Positions 29,401-36,186 of a DNA stretch of 64,000 nt are shown one piece after another. The stretch is taken from assembly GCA_964626565.1 (NCBI GenBank), contig CAZVFX010000021.1:1-64000 (forward strand), given 5' to 3'. The DNA is from CAZVFX01 sp964626565. GTDB taxonomy: Bacteria > Myxococcota_A > UBA9042 > CAIXZC01. The notes below the pieces were generated by a model. It was not told where the DNA came from. It did no database searches and saw only the letters and a list, made by a program, of their open reading frames with translations. Made by a program: the position numbers and the translations under genes. Each line of letters opens with the position of its first letter. The stretch's first letter is position 1.

Positions 29401-29448
29401 TAAAACCAGCACCGCGACCGGCAGTGCAATGCGACGGCGAATGTTCAT
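23431..29448 (-). CDS. Alpha-2-macroglobulin family lipoprotein with intact thioester
   Basis: A 2005-residue bacterial A2M. ATG 29448 has GGAGG five bases upstream and gives lipobox LLASC (Cys20). A Pro-rich spacer is followed by multiple MG beta-sandwich domains (KLKPAYLGYLFSDRGVYRPG is the MG-domain hallmark; later PDNTTEFRVMAIAAD and TRKTLIVRPSLPRFLNYGD). The thioester motif CTEQ is at residues 1508-1511, followed by an alpha/alpha toroid (GDILTDFKLGGVETPDEA, RQRSDGGWGSWSGSSNSW) and a receptor-binding-like end. Such proteins sit in the periplasm and trap invading proteases by covalent linkage. The usual partner gene for penicillin-binding protein 1C is not adjacent. Confidence 0.93.
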   Translation of the reverse strand: MNIRRRIALPVAVLVLLASCLLAAGEKPERFDPTPVESVQGPETGTKAVASKEHPRQVKSFKKGKDPFKNLSAPEVPKLDEGDPRADTLRLGPKPLPEPGEVAEAFPPSGDAGPPPQVKVRPLKIVRHSPEGAVDLVERITASFSQPMVPLGSLPMLDRIDAPMSVTPELPGRFLWLGTDTVAFEGEKRLPLATRFEVAVPAGATSVLGERLEEGFSWSFETARPTVTSTHPYNNATGLELDITLTIDFNTLVDAEQILKWVRLRDGEGKKIRLESQLQKVTRDGKEELLRVATRVNLKPKKKLSPATTYELVVRKGLISAEGPLASLHRQKFKFKTYEPLRVDKISCHWGEKCPAGYPITVEFNNELVDQKVKHLVSVKPEPKDLTIERNWRSVVLRGAFLPSTSYKVRVKKGFKDKYEQVSRKGAKQTLEYGPLPPLVKFTRDGRLVMEADQSKDLDIISMNVKTARVKIAAVPLELLPDVPWRAGRWYDDDDDAMKLLKPVVDERITLEKEPNRVSITPVSLKPALSKAGLGFVFIELRPRRTRKEDKDNWFRPMAAFVQVTDLGLTVAESGDDVLVRVAGLKDGLPVAGVKVILYDHDMKELRSATTDAMGAVFLEKPLPGSGGSAGYVVADKDGDRSFIRLNGYNTHRPERNPKLKPAYLGYLFSDRGVYRPGEEVSLTFVARARSRGPDGDLIALPPAARKFSYRVEDPRGGKLAEGKIELSHFGVGSLKVTPPGDAAVGWYHVYLENEYGSFGGNFQVEEYRVPEYRVEAEWLHGGSNILIWRELEAKVKASYFFGAPLAGAEVNWNLKRIAAFYHPPGNPGFTFSNIGQARFWRWHEHHWRHGPRYQQVKSGRGKLDAAGVLHLPLTLDPGGYSLEPVTFTLEANVFDENRQAIAGRASIVAHRAERYVGLAVDRSVVEAGESLGISAVVTRLDGSRYDEATASVRLLKAYNKRIKLDPDPSGEDRYTEQYTEDEVGKCELKAGKAAGTCRLTVPEAGVYLVRAKTLDKAGRPALSAVQIRAYGAGEASWKPDPENRVSFLTDKEEYEPGDVAKVLVQSPFKDAIGIAAVSREGFVTVEPLDVKDGMATFEVAIEEHFVPGVQVSVVLARGRISEPGKSADDPGKPAFADGYQTLKVSSLKRKVFLKLTPSAKAVEPGGTFTLALAATDWNGKPVKANIALMVVDEGVLSLISYITPDPLKVLYRVVSSATALQDLRRDILARIRPKFEFDSEEEAQKQGEAMPAVMELAAPKLAPEKSAGPRRSKKGKDSGGGDGPEFALREVFKSTAYFNSGLKTDGKGRLKVDIRMPDNTTEFRVMAIAADEAKMFGSADVQVRTRKTLIVRPSLPRFLNYGDTFRASAVVNNQTGYDTEVWVRCLAANAIVEEPLVKVFSPAGKAVEVSFPARAGSPGPATFQFAAVALTKNRDTDAAQVTIPTLIPATSEAFAMYGVVDDAIRQPLIPPKDALPQFGGLDVSLSSTALTGLQDATTYLFEYSYECTEQVCSRILPILALGDILTDFKLGGVETPDEARTLVRRGLKKILDRQRSDGGWGSWSGSSNSWLYLTAYATMTLQWAKRKGFEVPDYPLSRARDFLRQRLDKPYEWEEHAYGAQAMAVLVLTRFGEKPTKHLERLFKIATEDKPGRRAGTDYPMTIYAKAWLLEGLWRVNKDDSRVGEIYRRIENSAVETPSAIHFAEGAHEGLKLMMHTSDRTDAIVLGALLAVKPDSPLIDKLVRGLSRSRVDGRWSTTQANAYALLGMAEYYRLFEPDEPDFEARLWFGNTYVAGREFTGRDMTISKTRVPMKALLKKAAGDLVLAKTGKGRLYYRLGLKYAPTNLDLEPEDRGFSVSRVYLPVGDSGDLRQERGGTWVAKAGSYVLVRVQVIAPDRRYYVAVVDPLPAGLEPVNERFATSSQAATSGKSSHRWWWWSPWEHEEKRDDRIQLFRDRLYGGVYEYTYVARATTIGSFVAPPARAEEMYNPETFGRSGTDRFRIVD

Positions 29449-29496
29449 CTGTTCCTCCGGAACATGTTCAGTTTTTCAGTGCTGAAGTCGGTGGCC

Positions 29497-29524
29497 AGTA
29501 TACAGCTTACGAGCCGTAGGTAAA
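29497..29524 (-). promoter_or_regulatory. Candidate promoter of the A2M gene
   Basis: On the minus strand TTTACC (29524-29519), 16-base spacer and TATACT (29502-29497), a strong -10, about 49 bases before the A2M start. Confidence 0.5.
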
Positions 29525-29600
29525 ACAGGTTGATGTCAGCTTACTCGAGTTGACTTGGATCACGGTTGCGAATACCGTTTCATGCAGGAGGTGGGCAGTC

Positions 29601-32600
29601 ATGAACAGAGTCTTCTTGTCGTTGCTCGCAGCGGCGTTTGGAATCTCTTGTAGCGGGCCGGGCTCAACTGTACTCAACGATCTGGGGGGTGCGAACGATG
29701 CGGGAGAAACGACAGCAGCAGATCTCGGGGTCCAGCCGCTGGACCTACATGTTCCGGACCCCGGTGCGGAGACGTTCATGCCCGAAGAACTGCCTGACCT
29801 CGGCGAGCCGGAAATCAACCAGTGCGGCGGCACCGGATGCTTCGGCGACGGCTGCATGGAAAATGCGGACTGCCAATCAGCCCTGTGCATGCTCCATATG
29901 GGTGAGAACGTGTGCACCGACTATTGCGTTGAAGAGTGCCCGGAAGGATGGAGTTGCAAGCAAGTCACCACCGCGGGACCGGACCCGGTTTTTGCCTGCG
30001 TCTCCAACTACAGCCACCTGTGTCTGCCGTGCGCCGAGAACTCGGATTGCACCACTGCGGACAGCCAGAACGCATGCGTGGTTTATCAGGGCCAGGGGAC
30101 TTTCTGCGGCGCCACGTGCGACGCTTCCCATCCCTGCCCGTCCGGCTACAACTGCGAGGAAGTGTACGGCACCGGCGGCGGGGCCAGCAAGCAGTGTGTA
30201 AGCAGTGCCGGCGTGTGCGATTGCACCGATACCGCGGTGGCGCTGGGCCTCTCCACCGCGTGTGCAGTCAGCAACGAGATGGGCAGTTGCGAAGGACTCC
30301 GAGTGTGCATGGAGGAAGGGCTCTCTGATTGCGATGCCAAGGTACCCGCGGCGGAGGAATGCAACGGACTCGATGACGACTGCAACGGTGAAACTGACGA
30401 AAGCGCCTGCGACGATGCCAACGAATGCACCGGCGACACGTGCGACCCGGTAGCAGGCTGCAATCACGAATTGCTCGACGGCGTCCCTTGCGACGACGGC
30501 AACAAGTGTACGTCGGCGGATATTTGCGTTTTCGGGCTGTGCGACGGGGATGAGGTGAACTGCAACGACGGAAACCCGTGCACCGATGACCTCTGCGACG
30601 AAACCACCGGCTGCATTTTTAACTCTAACACAATCCCCTGCGATGACGGTGACCCGTGTACACTGGGGGACCACTGCCAGGACGAAGTATGCGTCTCGGG
30701 GCCGTCCATTGCATGCGACGACGGCAACGCGTGCACCGAAGACATGTGCGATGCCGAGGAAGGTTGCGTTTACGAAGCCAACAACAACGACTGCGACGAC
30801 GGCAATGAGTGTACGACCGGGGACCATTGCGCCGGCAGCCAGTGTACCTGGACGTCGCTCAAAGATTGCGATGACGGCAACCTGTGCACCACCGACGCCT
30901 GCCTTCCGGACGAGGGATGCGTGTCCAGCAACAACACGTTGCCCTGCGACGACGACGATTCGTGTACTCTGGGCGACAAGTGCGGCGGTGGAGAGTGTTT
31001 ACCCGGCGGCCAGATGGAGTGTGACGATTCCAACCCCTGTACCGACGACACCTGCAATCCACTGGTGGGGTGCATCCACGTCAACAACAACGCCCCGTGC
31101 GACGACTTCGACCCGTGTACCGAGACCGACGCCTGTTCCGGCGGCCAGTGCGTAGGCACCGGCCTGGCCGGGTGTGACGACGGCAACGCGTGTACCGACG
31201 ACTTCTGCGTGCCCATGGGCGGCTGCTCCCACAGCAACAACCAGGCGACCTGTAGCGATGGGAACGTGTGCACGGTCGGTGACCTGTGCGCGGGCGGCGC
31301 CTGTGCGCCCGGGCTGGCGCTTCCATGCGACGACAACAATACCTGCACCGCGGACGTTTGCGACCCGCAGGAAGGGTGCGCTTTCAATCCGGTCCCGGGG
31401 CTTTGCGACGACTCCAACGACTGCACCACCGACGACCACTGCTCCGGGGGCAAATGCACCTCCGACCAGGCCGTTGAATGTGACGATGGAAACCCGTGCA
31501 CAACCGACGTGTGCATGCCTGACGGAGGATGCCTGTTCGTGCCCAACGAACAGGCCTGCGAAGACGGAGACCTCTGCACCATCGGGGATAAATGTCAAAA
31601 CGGAGAGTGTATATCCGGAGGCCAGTTGGGCTGCGATGATCAGAACGGTTGCACAAGTGACGAATGCCTGGCCGGAGTTTGCCAGTACCAACCCGTGGCA
31701 GGCGACTGCGACGACGGCAACCCCTGCACGGTGGACGATTTCTGCCACCTCAGCGCGTGCAAGGGCGGCGGCGCCCTGCTCTGCGACGACGACAACCTGT
31801 GCACCTCCGACTACTGCGACCCATCCTCCGGCTGTGTTTATACGATCAACACCATCCCTTGCGATGACGGTGATGTTTGTACCACCGGCGACAAGTGCGC
31901 CAACGGCACGTGCTCAAGTGGAGAGCAATTGGTGTGCAACGACGGAAACCCCTGTACCGACGACGCGTGCCTGCCCGACTCGGGCTGCCAGTTCGCGCCC
32001 AACAACCAACCGTGCGACGATGGCAACGCATGCACCTCGGGCGACCATTGCCAGAACGGCGCCTGCGCCGCGGCCGAGATGTTGGCGTGCAACGATTCCA
32101 ATCCCTGCACCGCGGACGCGTGTGTACCTGCGTCCGGTTGCCTGTTCGAGGCGCTGGATATGGCCTGCTCGGACGGCAACGCGTGCACCACCAACGACTG
32201 GTGCGTCGAGGGGGAATGTGCCGGCGGCCCGGACCAGGATTGCGACGACGGTAACCAGTGCACCGACGATGCCTGCGACCCTGCGTTCGGCTGCCACAAC
32301 GATGCCCTCGCAGACGGTGCGCCCTGTGACGATGGCAACGCATGCACACAAACCGATGAGTGCCTCGACAGCGCCTGCGTCGGATCTGACCCGCCCGATT
32401 GCGACGACGGTAAGCAGTGCACCGATGATTATTGCCTGCCCGCGGACGGCTGCCACCATGACGACCTCGATGGCAATGAGCCGTGCAGCGACGGCAACGC
32501 CTGCACCCTCACCGACCAGTGCCAGGCAGGTTCGTGCGTGGGTTCAAATCCTCAGGCATGCGACGACAACGAGGTATGCACCACCGACTCTTGCGAACCC

Positions 32601-33056
32601 GCCACGGGCTGCGTGTTTGCACCAGTTACTCCCTGCTGCGGCAACGGCTCCAAGGAAGCAGGCGAAGAGTGTGACGACGGCAACCACAACAGCGGCGACG
32701 GCTGCTCCGCTACCTGTGTCAACGAATCCCCATGCCCGCCCCTGGCCGCCTACGTGAACAACTACTGCTGGGTCATGGCCATCGCGTGGCAGGAAGGACA
32801 TGGCGCGGCATGTTCGCGGATCGGCAAATCCGCCACTTCGAAGAACGTGTCCATGAGCTGGAACGACAGCGTGCTCACCCAGGTCGCGGCCCACTGGGGT
32901 TATGGGTCCATCGGGGACTTCGACAATTCGGCCACGTCCATGTGGTGCAACAACGGCAGCCAGAAGTGCGGCACTCATAACTGGGGTAGTTCGTACACTA
33001 ATTACGGGCCTTATGGTGACTCCAATTACTGGCCGGTATATACGTGCCAACCATAG
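29601..33056 (+). CDS. P2: Cys-ladder repeat lipoprotein
   Basis: A 1151-residue lipoprotein; ATG 29601 has GGAGG ten bases upstream and opens into a signal with lipobox FGISC (Cys17). Residues about 75-265 are the Cys-rich module shared with P1, P3 and P4, ending in one MopE-like unit (CNGLDDDCNGETDE). About 275-1005 hold some 29 short Cys repeats alternating between two forms, CTxDxCxPxxGC and CTxGDxCxxGxC, each followed by CDDGN. Next comes a DUF4215-like unit (CDDGNHNSGDGCSATC) and an unassigned C-terminal head of about 105 residues rich in Trp, Asn and Ser with four or five Cys. Probably a disulfide-stiffened surface stalk. The next gene encodes a radical SAM/SPASM enzyme. Confidence 0.88.
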   Translation: MNRVFLSLLAAAFGISCSGPGSTVLNDLGGANDAGETTAADLGVQPLDLHVPDPGAETFMPEELPDLGEPEINQCGGTGCFGDGCMENADCQSALCMLHMGENVCTDYCVEECPEGWSCKQVTTAGPDPVFACVSNYSHLCLPCAENSDCTTADSQNACVVYQGQGTFCGATCDASHPCPSGYNCEEVYGTGGGASKQCVSSAGVCDCTDTAVALGLSTACAVSNEMGSCEGLRVCMEEGLSDCDAKVPAAEECNGLDDDCNGETDESACDDANECTGDTCDPVAGCNHELLDGVPCDDGNKCTSADICVFGLCDGDEVNCNDGNPCTDDLCDETTGCIFNSNTIPCDDGDPCTLGDHCQDEVCVSGPSIACDDGNACTEDMCDAEEGCVYEANNNDCDDGNECTTGDHCAGSQCTWTSLKDCDDGNLCTTDACLPDEGCVSSNNTLPCDDDDSCTLGDKCGGGECLPGGQMECDDSNPCTDDTCNPLVGCIHVNNNAPCDDFDPCTETDACSGGQCVGTGLAGCDDGNACTDDFCVPMGGCSHSNNQATCSDGNVCTVGDLCAGGACAPGLALPCDDNNTCTADVCDPQEGCAFNPVPGLCDDSNDCTTDDHCSGGKCTSDQAVECDDGNPCTTDVCMPDGGCLFVPNEQACEDGDLCTIGDKCQNGECISGGQLGCDDQNGCTSDECLAGVCQYQPVAGDCDDGNPCTVDDFCHLSACKGGGALLCDDDNLCTSDYCDPSSGCVYTINTIPCDDGDVCTTGDKCANGTCSSGEQLVCNDGNPCTDDACLPDSGCQFAPNNQPCDDGNACTSGDHCQNGACAAAEMLACNDSNPCTADACVPASGCLFEALDMACSDGNACTTNDWCVEGECAGGPDQDCDDGNQCTDDACDPAFGCHNDALADGAPCDDGNACTQTDECLDSACVGSDPPDCDDGKQCTDDYCLPADGCHHDDLDGNEPCSDGNACTLTDQCQAGSCVGSNPQACDDNEVCTTDSCEPATGCVFAPVTPCCGNGSKEAGEECDDGNHNSGDGCSATCVNESPCPPLAAYVNNYCWVMAIAWQEGHGAACSRIGKSATSKNVSMSWNDSVLTQVAAHWGYGSIGDFDNSATSMWCNNGSQKCGTHNWGSSYTNYGPYGDSNYWPVYTCQP
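30423..32612 (+). repeat. About 29-unit alternating Cys repeat array in P2
   Basis: Units of about 25 residues alternate in two registers, so a pair of about 50 residues is the true period. Repeats start at GAATGC 30423 and end at the Cys codon 32610-32612. Confidence 0.85.
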
Positions 33057-33073
33057 CGAAACCGCTGATTATC

Positions 33074-33102
33074 TTGACTTGAACGGGTTAAAATTGAATA
33101 CT
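33074..33102 (+). promoter_or_regulatory. Candidate promoter of the radical SAM/SPASM gene
   Basis: TTGACT (33074-33079), 17-base spacer, AATACT (33097-33102), between P2 and the radical SAM gene in a locally A+T-rich stretch. This allows transcription independent of P2. Confidence 0.45.
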
Positions 33103-33151
33103 GATTTCTTGGAGGCAGGGAGTCCTGTACCCGCTGGCCCGGAGGTATTTA

Positions 33152-34420
33152 GTGAACTTCTTCGAACAACTCGAACGACCGGACCTGCCCAGAATCGAAT
33201 ATCCGTTCATCAAACGCGCCACGTCTCTTACCGACAGGCTGCTGTCCGCGTACATGAAGCTGTTCAACAAGCGGATCAGCCCTATGAAGCCGTTGGCTCT
33301 CGTCAACGGTATGCCGGTCTACGACCTTACCCAGGCCCCGCTGTATTCCCAACCCGGGGCCTCGGTGCTGAGAAACGGATTCGAGTACATTATTCTGAAA
33401 AGGCAGGCCCAACCGATCACCATGACCCTGATGCTCAACGGCAAGTGCAACATGGCTTGCACGCACTGCTCCGCGCGCACCTACATGCGCACCGGAGGAG
33501 AAATGCTCTCGTGGGAAGAGCTGAAAACTCTGGTTGATCAGTTCGTCGACGCGGGCGGGTCCTCAGTGGTGATCTCAGGCGGAGAGCCGACGCTGCACCC
33601 CCACCTGGTGGACCTGGTTGACTACGTGCCCAAAGACAAGGCTGTGGTCTCCATGTTCTCCAACGGGACCAACGTCGTGGAGCTGCTGCCGGATCTCAAG
33701 GCGGCCGGCCTCTTCGGCACTCTCATCAGCCTCGACTCGCCGATTCCGGCGATCCATGACGAGCGCCGCAGGACGCAAGGCGCGTATGATGCCGCGGTAG
33801 AGGCACTGCAGGCGCTTCTCGGCGCCGACATGCTGGCCGGCATTTCGACCTACATGACCCGGCCCGACCTCCACGCGGGCCAGTTCGAGAAGATGATCGA
33901 ATTGGGCACCGAATTGGGTGCGCTCCAACTGTTCGTCTTTGACACCGTGCCCACCGGCGCGATGCTGGAGGAAGACGGTGGCTGGGTGCTCTCGCGGGAA
34001 GACAGAGACCTGTGCCAGAAGCTCACCATGGATCAGAATGCAAACCCCGTTGGACCGGCAATCATGGGCCAGTCCTGGGTGAATTCTCCCGAAGGCTTCG
34101 GCTGTTTCGCAGGCTTCTACCAGATGTACGTGACCGCGTCGGGGGATGTATGCCCCTGCGACTTCACACCCATCACCTTTGGCAACGTACGCGAGGACTC
34201 GGTAGGTAAGATCTGGGAGCGCATCCGTTTGAGCGAAGATTGGAACATCCAGCATAATGAGTGCCGCATGCAGGACGCCGGTTTCCGCAGCAACACCGTC
34301 GACCTGCTGCCAGAGGGCACCCCTCTCCCGGTTCCCTACGACAAGGTCCTCGAGCTCCGCCGGGCCCGTGACGAAAGCGAGCTTGCCGCAGCCACCGCTG
34401 ACGCCGACCCCGGGCCCTGA
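33152..34420 (+). CDS. Radical SAM/SPASM-type protein
   Basis: A 422-residue radical SAM enzyme with GTG start 33152 and GGAGG six bases upstream. The [4Fe-4S] motif CNMACTHC lies near residue 99 in MTLMLNGKCNMACTHCSAR, followed by VVISGGEPTLHPHL. The C-terminal part carries a SPASM/Twitch-like set of Cys (GCFAGFYQMYVTASGDVCPC, then NECRMQD). Relatives modify peptides or proteins, make cofactors, or act as anaerobic maturases; nothing fixes the substrate. The gene stands 95 bases after the Cys-ladder lipoprotein and five bases before a hydrolase gene. Confidence 0.88.
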   Translation: MNFFEQLERPDLPRIEYPFIKRATSLTDRLLSAYMKLFNKRISPMKPLALVNGMPVYDLTQAPLYSQPGASVLRNGFEYIILKRQAQPITMTLMLNGKCNMACTHCSARTYMRTGGEMLSWEELKTLVDQFVDAGGSSVVISGGEPTLHPHLVDLVDYVPKDKAVVSMFSNGTNVVELLPDLKAAGLFGTLISLDSPIPAIHDERRRTQGAYDAAVEALQALLGADMLAGISTYMTRPDLHAGQFEKMIELGTELGALQLFVFDTVPTGAMLEEDGGWVLSREDRDLCQKLTMDQNANPVGPAIMGQSWVNSPEGFGCFAGFYQMYVTASGDVCPCDFTPITFGNVREDSVGKIWERIRLSEDWNIQHNECRMQDAGFRSNTVDLLPEGTPLPVPYDKVLELRRARDESELAAATADADPGP

Positions 34421-34425
34421 CCCCG

Positions 34426-35289
34426 GTGTTCTCCTACCGCAAGGATCGACGCCCCGCGCCGCCCGGCCACTTCATCACCGTAGATGGTATCCGGCTGCAT
34501 TGCGAAAGCTGGGGCGACGGCCCGCCCGACCTGGTGCTCTTCCACGGCTATTTGAGCTCCTCTGCAGCCTGGCACAAGGCGCTGCCGATCTTAGCCCACG
34601 GCCTGAGGGCGGTGGCGGTTGACCTGCCGGGCGCCGGCTACTCGGAACGGCCGGACGGCCCCACTTACGACATCAAATGGATGGCAGGCCTCGTACCCGC
34701 GATTATCAGCGAGCTGGGCATGAGCCGTCCGTACATCGGCGGCCATTCCCTTGGCGGCGCGGTCGCGCTCACGGCCGCAGCCAGAGACCCGGCGATTGCA
34801 TCAGGCCTGGTCATGGTCTCTCCCCTCGCCTATCAGCAGCGCCCTCCTCCCGGCCTCCGCCTGGCCAAAAAGTATCCCGGCCTCATGGGCGCCTTCTTTT
34901 CAAGCCCCATCGGACGCCTGATCATCGGCCCCCTGGTAAATAAGTCCGCCTACGATGGCGACGACGTTAGAGAGACCCTCAGGGCCCACCGCCTCCTCAA
35001 CCACCTCGACGCACCGGGAGGATGGGAAGCCGCTACCAAAATGGGACTGGCGGCAGGAGATTCGGCACCACGGGCGGAAGAGGTGAAAGCCGCGAACCTG
35101 CCCACACTGGTGTTCTGGGGCAAACACGACAAAGTCTATACCATGGACCAGGGCAAACGCCTCGAGGAGGACCTCCAGGGACCCACCTCCGTCGTCGTCA
35201 TGGAGCGGTCGGGGCACTACGCACACGAAGAAGAATGGGAACGCTTCGCCAAAGAAACGTTGCTCTGGGTGAAATCGCAATCAGCGTGA
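34426..35289 (+). CDS. Alpha/beta-hydrolase
   Basis: A 287-residue alpha/beta hydrolase with GTG start five bases after the radical SAM stop, so almost certainly cotranscribed. The oxyanion region is VLFHGYLSSSAAWH, the nucleophile elbow GGHSLGGAVA, the acid FWGKHDKVY and the His SGHYAHEEEW. No signal peptide. Substrate not readable; epoxide, ester or C-C hydrolases share the fold. Confidence 0.88.
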   Translation: MFSYRKDRRPAPPGHFITVDGIRLHCESWGDGPPDLVLFHGYLSSSAAWHKALPILAHGLRAVAVDLPGAGYSERPDGPTYDIKWMAGLVPAIISELGMSRPYIGGHSLGGAVALTAAARDPAIASGLVMVSPLAYQQRPPPGLRLAKKYPGLMGAFFSSPIGRLIIGPLVNKSAYDGDDVRETLRAHRLLNHLDAPGGWEAATKMGLAAGDSAPRAEEVKAANLPTLVFWGKHDKVYTMDQGKRLEEDLQGPTSVVVMERSGHYAHEEEWERFAKETLLWVKSQSA

Positions 35290-35308
35290 AAGAAATCCAG
35301 CTTCAGAC

Positions 35309-35338
35309 TTGACACTGCGCCAAACCAAACGTATACGT
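35309..35338 (+). promoter_or_regulatory. Promoter with palindromic operator before the MerR-like gene
   Basis: Perfect TTGACA (35309-35314), 17-base spacer, TATACG (35332-35337). The -10 is embedded in the perfect palindrome ACGTATACGT (35329-35338), a plausible autoregulatory site for the downstream regulator. Confidence 0.5.
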
Positions 35339-35395
35339 ATAGGTATGGGTTGAGGCAAACCCGACCGCATGGTGGCACATTAGGGAGGCGGAGAA

Positions 35396-36127
35396 ATGGT
35401 TGAAGAAAAGGTCAACCTGTACGGCAGAGAGGATTTCCTGCAGTTCGTGGAGTTGGATGTTGAAACTCTGGATTTGTGGGAGAAGGCGGGCATTCTGAAG
35501 GCCGCCGGGAAATATGACGAGGGCGCCCCGTACTACGACGAAAAGAACGTTCAGGTGGCCAGGAAACTCAAGGCTCTGGTCGAGGTTGGATTTGACCTGG
35601 CAGGGTTGAAGAAGATCCACCACAAGGTGGGTTTGCCCACTGGCGAAACCAAAGGAAAGCTACCGGTGGGAAAACTGCTGACCATCGGCGAACTGGCGGA
35701 GCGTTCGTCGGTTGGGGTGAGGACGTTGAAGCACTGGGAGGAGAAGGGCCTCATCGCACCCGACGCCCGCTCCAAAGGGGGCTTTCGCCTGTACGGGGAG
35801 GCGTTTGTTGAGATCTGTTTAAGGATCAGAGAGTTGCAGTTGTTCGGCTACACCCTGGAGCAACTAAAGGGTATGAGCCTGCTGTTCCTGCCAACACCCA
35901 GGCTCAAAGAGGCTTTGAGCGTTGAAGACGCGGACCGGGAGAAGCAGGTGGCGGAGTTCACCTCCCAACAGGCCGCGCTGTCGGAGCGGGTCACCGAGCT
36001 GAGAAAGGCGCTCAAGCGCTGGGAAGGGATAACCCGAGAACAGGGCAAACTTGCGGCCCAGCTTGCCCCGAAGAAGAAGAAGAAGGAAAAGCCGGCTTCT
36101 GCCGAACCGGAGCCGGTCAAAGCCTAG
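35396..36127 (+). CDS. Double MerR-like transcriptional regulator
   Basis: A 243-residue protein with two MerR-type winged helices: residues about 12-80 (degenerate; ELDVETLDLWEKAGILKAAG, then PYYDEKNVQVARKLKALVEVGFDL) and about 93-165 (canonical; LTIGELAERSSVGVRTLKHW, then FRLYGEAFVEICLRIRELQLFGYTLEQL). A coiled-coil segment (SQQAALSERVTELRKALKRW) and a Lys-rich tail follow in place of a ligand domain. GGAGG precedes ATG 35396. It lies between two radical SAM genes and may control one or both; no metal-binding Cys are visible. Confidence 0.85.
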   Translation: MVEEKVNLYGREDFLQFVELDVETLDLWEKAGILKAAGKYDEGAPYYDEKNVQVARKLKALVEVGFDLAGLKKIHHKVGLPTGETKGKLPVGKLLTIGELAERSSVGVRTLKHWEEKGLIAPDARSKGGFRLYGEAFVEICLRIRELQLFGYTLEQLKGMSLLFLPTPRLKEALSVEDADREKQVAEFTSQQAALSERVTELRKALKRWEGITREQGKLAAQLAPKKKKKEKPASAEPEPVKA

Positions 36128-36186
36128 CAGCACTGGACAGTCTGTTTCAAAAACAGCCTCGCAGAGGCAACCGGAGAGGTGTGCAC

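Noticed and set aside
30423..32612. Dockerin or EGF assignment for the P2 repeats
   Set aside because: Cys spacing fits neither the EGF six-Cys pattern nor dockerin Ca loops; only a DUF4215-like unit at the end is recognisable.
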